Positions 58,773-64,000 of a stretch of 64,000 bases of DNA are shown piece after piece. Location of the stretch: positions 27,945,229-28,009,228 of the forward strand of contig JARZZO010000013.1 of assembly GCA_030544215.1 (NCBI GenBank). Direction: 5' to 3'. Both the position numbers and the translations under genes were made by a program. Each line of letters opens with the position of its first letter. Position 1 is the first letter of the stretch. The notes beneath the pieces are model-generated. The model was not told the DNA's origin and did not search any database. It saw only the letters and a program-made list of their open reading frames with translations. Origin of the DNA: Zantedeschia hybrid cultivar. Taxonomy: Eukaryota > Streptophyta > Magnoliopsida > Alismatales > Araceae.

Positions 58773-58847
58773 GTATTCCCGTGAACTTGTATCCCCGTTG
58801 TGACCTTGATATTCCTAGCAATCAATTTCGAGGGCGAAATTTCTTTT

Positions 58848-58860
58848 AAGGGGGGGAGAA
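58848..58860 (+). promoter_or_regulatory. Polypurine tract of the Tekay element
   Basis: AAGGGGGGGAGAA directly before the 3' LTR start. Confidence 0.92.
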
Positions 58861-61162
58861 TGTAAGGATCGAGACTTTCGGATCCGGTTTTCGGGTCGGA
58901 CCCTGTAGTTCTAGCCCTTGTGAGGGGCGGGGGTTCTAAGTCGAATCGCGTCAGGACCCCGAGACGCGTTTTAAACGGCGTCCACCGTGGCAGACGCGTT
59001 TCAGGTTCTGCCACGTGGGTGCCACGTGGACTGACTTTGGGCCGCGAAAGTACGGCCCTGTCAGGTCGTCTGAACGGCGTCCGTGTGGGTCGACGCCTTT
59101 CAGACTGCGACTCTGGGTGTGTCAGAGTACGGCCCTGACAAGTTGTCTGAATGGCGTCTGTGTAGGATGACGCGTTTCAGAATCTTGTCAGAGCGGCCGT
59201 CATGTCACCTGATAGGCGTCCGTGCATGTCGACGCGTTTTAGCCAGTTTCTGGTTAGCCCCGCGAGCCCTCCTTCTTTCCCTCATTTTCTCCTACTCTCC
59301 TTCTCTCCTTCTCCTCCGGCGACCGGCGGCGACCCCCTCCTCCTCCCTCTTTTCCTCACACCATTTCGCCTCTCCCTCCACTCCATCCTCTACCTGGCTC
59401 CTACCCCTACCACCCCCACTTCCACTGCGGCGTTCTGCTCTCCGGATGGCGGCCGACGTCACGGTGGGGCTAGGACGACCTCGGCGGTACCGGCGGCGGC
59501 TTGGGGAGAGACAGGCGGACGGCTTGAAGCTCGGAGGCGTTCGAGTGTCCTGTAGGGTGACGTTCCCCATAGCATCGTGATTAAAACCATGTTTTTCCTC
59601 GTTTATGCATGTGGAAGATCTTTGATTTGGGGGTTAGAATGAGCATGTTTAGGAGTTCATCTGATGATAAGGGGGATTTCCACGAATGTATTGCCTATGG
59701 ATGGTATGGTTTCTCTTCTTCCCTCCGTTTTGGGTTTGTTTGGGGTTGGAAAGGGAGCCCTCGGGTTCAGGGCGATCCTGGTTCCTGGGCTTGAAAGACG
59801 TCGTGCATGGACGACGCCTTTTTGAAGGGCGTCGGGCCATCAGGACGCCTTTTAGACAGGAATCGCCTGACAGGCAGTCTGCCAGGTCGGGAATTCAAAG
59901 CTTAAAAGACGTCATGGGTGAACGACGCATTTTTGAATGGCGTCAGGCACCCACGACGCCTTTTAAGGCAGAAAATCCCCTGAGTAAAGGTCTTGGAATT
60001 CCGGGTTTCTGTGTTGAATGACGTCTAGGGATGTCGACGCCTTTTAAGGTCAGATTCTGGAAATTGATTTATGTGAACCTGTACATAGGGCTTGAATGGC
60101 GTCGACCTCGGTCGACGCGATTCAAGACAGAATTCCACTAATTCATGCTAGTAAAACGTGTTCATACTGCTAGATAGTTGGTTAGCACATGTTTTAATGC
60201 ACCCGATAGAGATGGATTCCTCATGATCGGATGGTTCTATGTGTGTTATGCGATCGCGGGCTTTTCACGTGACCGGATCGCACTGTGTTGGGTTTTCAGT
60301 TACTGTGGACCTGGAGTGACATTGTAGCACTTTATCACCCTGTGCTGGTGGGGGCGTGAGCACAGCGCCGGTGGGGGCGTGGGCGGGGTGACGCCTAGTG
60401 AGAGAGGGTCACCTGGTGAACCCCGGGGTCAGCTAGTACCGGTGTCGGAGTGGTACATTCGGAGAGTCACTCATGCTGAGGGAAGGGGTAGTCACCTGAG
60501 CCAGTTGGGCCGGAGTAGCGAGCGTGCTATCCGAGGGGCTGCTCCTTGGTCTCAGCGGGTCGAGGTTTTTCTCACCGTTGTTTGTACGGTTGGCGAGTTC
60601 TATCGAGACGGCAGTTTTGGGTTTTCTAACGATTGGCTTAGAATGTGCATGATTATTATATTTCGACTGCATGTGTTCTCACGTAGAGAATTAGATATCG
60701 TACCTGCCACTACACTTGTTACTTTACTGTTAGCTGTACTTTACACTTGTGGGTGTGTGCGTGGGCAGTGGGGATCGAAGGATCCCTACTGAGTCTTGTC
60801 TTGAGACTCACCCCTGCGGTTTTCAGGTGAGGACTCCCAGCAGACTTAGAGCGGCGTGTGTGGCTGGGTGTGGTGTGCCTTCAGCGGTTGTTCCGGGGTA
60901 TGCCCCGATGTAGTTGTTATTTATCTTTGGCCTGTATGTTTAATTATTTCCTTCTGTTGGAGAATGTAATTATTTGCTGTATCGAGTCGCATTGTAATAA
61001 TTTTAATTCCTGCACTTTTAATTCAAGTCAATGCGATGTGAATGTTTAGCTTAGTTTATTATTTATTTCCCAGACTGACTAGATCCTGGTTTGGTCCCAA
61101 ATTAATGATTCGGTACCCATTTAGTAATCGGATCCCCGATTATAGGGTGGCGGGTCGTTACA
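58861..61162 (+). repeat. 3' LTR of the Tekay element
   Basis: 2302 bp, 11 dyad cassettes; lacks the cassette at 52969-52990 of the 5' LTR. G-rich run at 60346-60389. Confidence 0.95.
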
Positions 61163-63251
61163 CCAGGAGTATAAGGAAATCAAGTTCAGTCGAGTGCTGT
61201 TCATTTGGTTTAGCTGGCCAAGACCCTTGTCCGACAAGATGTGACCAATGGGCTTAGATGGAGTGGGAATGGCACTGAGGGCCGAAAGGTATTTGGAGGT
61301 CATTTGAACATGGTTGTGTTCGAGAGCATAGGCGGAAGAAAGGACTACTTGAATCGTCACGTCGAGGGCTTTGGCGTCAAATTCGGATGGCAATAAATTC
61401 GAAATTCCCACCCGCAGCACGCCATCCGAAGGGGCGGGACACGTGGCATGAATCGGGAGATGAAAGTCGTACGGCCGCTTAATCCTTGCCGTTGATCTCA
61501 GATTGGTCCCTCTTGCGATCTCCTATATAAATAGCTGCCAGCCCCCACAAGTAGCACTATTTGTGCGCGCTTGCTTGGGGGTCTCAGTTGTGGAGCGAGA
61601 AAGGGGGGGCTTGAGTACGTCTTTTTGAGTGGTGGCGGCCGAATAAATGAGAAGGTAAGCCTCTGACCCAATCTTGTCATTCGTCATTTCATGTCCCTCT
61701 CTTCTTCTCTTTTCTCGAGTAGCTCGTCCTGCTCCTCCACTAGGTCAGAATCAGCCCAGCCTTTCCTCTCTTCCTTCCTTTCTATTAATTCCTTTGCTTT
61801 CATAATGGCGGACGAGGTCACCTCGCTTGCCAATACTTCCGAACCTGCCAATACCCAGCAGGCGGAGCCGATTGGGCAAAGTCGAAAATCGATCGAACTG
61901 ATCTCAGATGTCCTATCTAACTTCTACAAACATGCAATTACAGTGATTAGCGAGTTGTGGTAACACCACAACTTCCCAGACTGCGTCCGACTGATCTAGC
62001 CTCGGGCTGACTCCAAAACCAACTCCCTTCAACCCGAGTGCTTTTATATTTATGAACAAAGCTTTCGAACAGTGTTTTAGTTTCCTCTTCATCCCTTCAT
62101 CATGGATCTCCTCTAAATCTGCGGTCTCTCCCCGTCTCAATTCTACCCCAACTCTTGGGCGAACCATCTACGACTTTATCATTCTTTGCTCTCTTCTAGG
62201 CATAGCCCCTTTAGTTGCTATTTTTAGATACCTTTTCAAAATAGTGCTGCAGGGAAAATCATTATGGTTCTATTTCACTACCCACTTAGACCTTGCCGTT
62301 TTTTTCGGTAAGTCCTCATCCAGTCATCATTGGAAGGAGGGATTTTTCTTTGTTTGCCTCCCATAAAGGAAAGAGAGAGTATGGCCCTTCCCCACCAAGT
62401 GGAAGCCCTTGTCTGAAGGTGCCGTTGATGCCCTGGGACTCAACTAGCGAGAGCGAGCCTTAGCCAGACAAATCATCGACGAGGAGCCGGTGGACATCAA
62501 TGAGCTATTGTTGGACACTTGTAGGTAATCGGGACGGGTGCCTGGCCGAATCCTGATAAAATGACTGCTCGATTGGGGCCTTATTTGCCGCACGATCAAG
62601 AATCAAAGGAAATTGCGATAGCCAAAATTGCCGAGACCGCTCTAGCACTGGCTACCGTGCCTGCGGCCGAAGGGTCGGTAAAAATTCACCAAGTATCCAG
62701 TGACCCAGACAATGTTGTTGGTGCCAAAAGTAAGTTGGTCTCATGCTGATTCACTCCCTCTTATACTGATGTTCTTTTGCTTATTTGTCTTCTTTTGGTT
62801 GCAGACATGGCCCTCGGCATGGGATTGATTCTGGGGAAGCTTAGGGGCGCAGGCTTAGCCTCACCTACTGCTTCTTAGACGGCCACATCCTTGGAAGGTC
62901 ATGCTACCGCTGCGGCCTTAGAGAGGGTTAGAGCTTCTAAGGGCAAGGCCATTGCCCCTGACTACAACTCGGCAGACAGACAAAAGTGAAAAGCCGAGTG
63001 GGACGTGGCAAAGGCCGCAAAGAAGAAAGGGCCAAGATGCAAGATGCGCCGCTGTCGGGCCCCCCTCCGGGGCAAGGGCTTCCCAGAGAATCCGCGTCAG
63101 CCGGGGGGACCTTACTTTTGTATCCCTTCGTCGAGACCCGGAGGCACATGTCCCGCAAATACAGGAACAAACCATGGTGTCTGGACCTCGGGTTATTCAC
63201 TGACGAGTCTCTAGAGGACTCAAGGACTTGTCTAAAGTTGGTGCAAGGTCT
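61163..63251 (+). pseudogene. Antisense 'putative gypsy type transposon' gene in a LARD-like element
   Basis: A plus-strand gene remnant opposite to the inferred direction of the host LARD. Promoter-like TATATAAATA at 61524-61533, start at 61805 (MADEVTSLANTSEPAN). After a stop near 61962, decayed translation in more than one frame gives FYIYEQSFRTVF, FPLHPFIMDLL, a PNSW-like block and QIIDEEPVDINELLLDTC (near 62465-62520), matching the pattern of PF04195 proteins. A consistent intron (GTAAGT at 62730, TTGCAG ending 62804) precedes MALGMGLILGKLRGAG. It is broken by several stops. The right end is cut by the copia LTR at 63252. Confidence 0.5.
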
Positions 63252-64000
63252 TGTTGGGATCCAGGTGGGGCGCGACGAATGTAACGGAAGCAACAAGAAA
63301 ATACCTGCCCAATGCCCACTGATCTTATTCGGAACGAAAACTAAAACCGAGAATCAAGATTGTGATCTCATCACCTTGTGCGGAATCGAATTTGTGACTG
63401 TTTCGGTTCCGTGGAGGCGATGCTACTAGCCGCACAAGCGTCTGGCCTCCAACGGTATCCACACGATCCTCCGTGGTGGTTTGTCCTCGATCCTTCGTCC
63501 AAATCACCTCGCTCGCTGAAGATCTGTCACCGCAACGTCGTCCGAAAAACTCATGGAAAGGAATTCCCGACTTTCAGGAATCGCGCGTGGCGGAGATAGA
63601 ACTGTACCCGACACACCGAGAGGGGCACCTAGAGGAGGAGGAGAGAGAGGGAGGAATGGCCAGCCTTGAAAACTATTGGAGCTTGGCCTAGGGTTTCTCA
63701 ACAGCGCGTATATATATTAAGTCGGTGCGACTTTTCATAAAAGTCTCCGAGTTAATATAAATCATACTTAAGTACTACCGACTGAGAATCTATTTGCATG
63801 TGGCCCTTTAGACCCATTAACCAGTCTGGTTTTCAACCCATTAAGTCTAATAACTAGTTATTGACTTATTGTAATTAATTAATATCAAATATTTAATTAA
63901 TTATTTAACCGAATTAACATCTCATGTAAATTCGGTCGGACTTCTGATCAAGTTGGGTGCCAAGTAACACCGCATGATCCTAGAAGGTAATGGGATTCAG
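63252..64000 (-). mobile_element. Copia LTR, inverted copy, cut by window end
   Basis: Minus-strand relative of the solo LTR at 38075-39545. Its 3' end is at 63252 (plus strand TGTTGGGATCC), and sequence matches continue to the window edge, including the CTTGGCACCCAA block and the nested hairpin at 63708-63756. Whether it is solo or belongs to a full element lies outside the window. The reading frames here (for example 62986-63429) are not supported as genes. Confidence 0.65.

Larger units (their letters stand above)
51780..61162 (+). mobile_element. Tekay-type chromovirus (Ty3/gypsy), full length
   Basis: LTRs 51780-54111 and 58861-61162 (TGTAA...TTACA), Met-tRNA primer-binding site, gag-pol frame 54267-58772, polypurine tract 58848-58860. 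The order protease-RT-RNase H-integrase and a C-terminal chromodomain-like block place it among chromoviruses; LTRs over 2 kb and the VKVIWQYRSGGEATWE block suit the Tekay/Del clade. The LTRs differ at roughly 25-30 bases by eye (about 1.2%) plus one 30 bp indel. It is nested in a LARD-like element whose halves lie at 51350-51779 and 61163-63251. Confidence 0.9.

Noticed and set aside
61356..61376. CACGTC...GGCGTC as a dyad cassette
   Set aside because: The two words are in direct, not inverted, orientation and spacing does not fit.
61121..61420. 99-residue minus-strand frame (FDAKALDVTIQVVLSS)
   Set aside because: It crosses the Tekay LTR end, so part is artefact; the rest gave no family I recognise. 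Could be retained host-element coding sequence, but not supportable.
63005..63429. 147-residue plus-strand frame
   Set aside because: It runs across the junction between LARD-like sequence and the copia LTR and overlaps other open frames on both strands.

Overview
The window is nuclear DNA from a flowering plant; the species cannot be told from sequence alone. The evidence is a SABATH-type methyltransferase gene with plant introns, plus nested plant LTR retrotransposons of the Tat, Tekay (chromovirus) and Ty1-copia lineages. Nearly everything outside the one gene is transposon-derived, and most coding parts of those elements are broken.

Layout. 1-12541: decayed Ty3/gypsy element of the Tat lineage, read on the minus strand (integrase, two RNase H domains, RT, G-patch linker, protease, gag, leader, primer-binding site, LTR). 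Its gag-leader-LTR part and 1.6 kb of flank are tandemly duplicated (7286-14147 and 14148-21000; unit about 6.85 kb, short microhomology at the joint). 21001-27600: diverged tandem repeats with TGGGCC motifs, then two broken Ty1-copia elements on the plus strand. 27692-34886: the only apparently intact cellular gene, a four-exon SABATH carboxyl methyltransferase on the minus strand with a 5.4 kb repeat-filled second intron. 34972-41772: intergenic repeats, including a solo copia LTR with target duplication GTTCT. 41778-48072: a very young non-autonomous gag-only LTR element (TR-GAG/LARD type, minus strand) with target duplication ATTAC, near-identical 1056 bp LTRs, large internal tandem arrays and an antisense gene remnant. 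48078-51350: intergenic. About 51350-63251: an older LARD-like element carrying a broken antisense 'putative gypsy type transposon' gene, split by a Tekay chromovirus (51780-61162) that has full LTRs but two in-frame stops. 63252-64000: part of a second copy of the copia LTR, inverted.

The most striking signal is not a gene. At least 20 distinct copies of a 22-base dyad cassette, a six-base arm (consensus GGCGTC), exactly ten variable bases, and an opposing six-base arm (consensus GACGCC), occur in the LTR, leader and 3' region of the Tat element and in the LTRs of the unrelated Tekay element. The spacer is ten bases in every copy I measured, while its sequence varies. The two Tekay LTRs differ in length by exactly one cassette (30 bp). 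This looks like a conserved dimeric binding site or RNA signal shared by two retrotransposon lineages. Other palindrome vocabularies (AATCGATT, CGACTCG/CGAGTCG, GAGTCTGCGC) cluster elsewhere in the window, and the Tat leader has a compact row of perfect palindromes that could act in RNA dimerisation or packaging.
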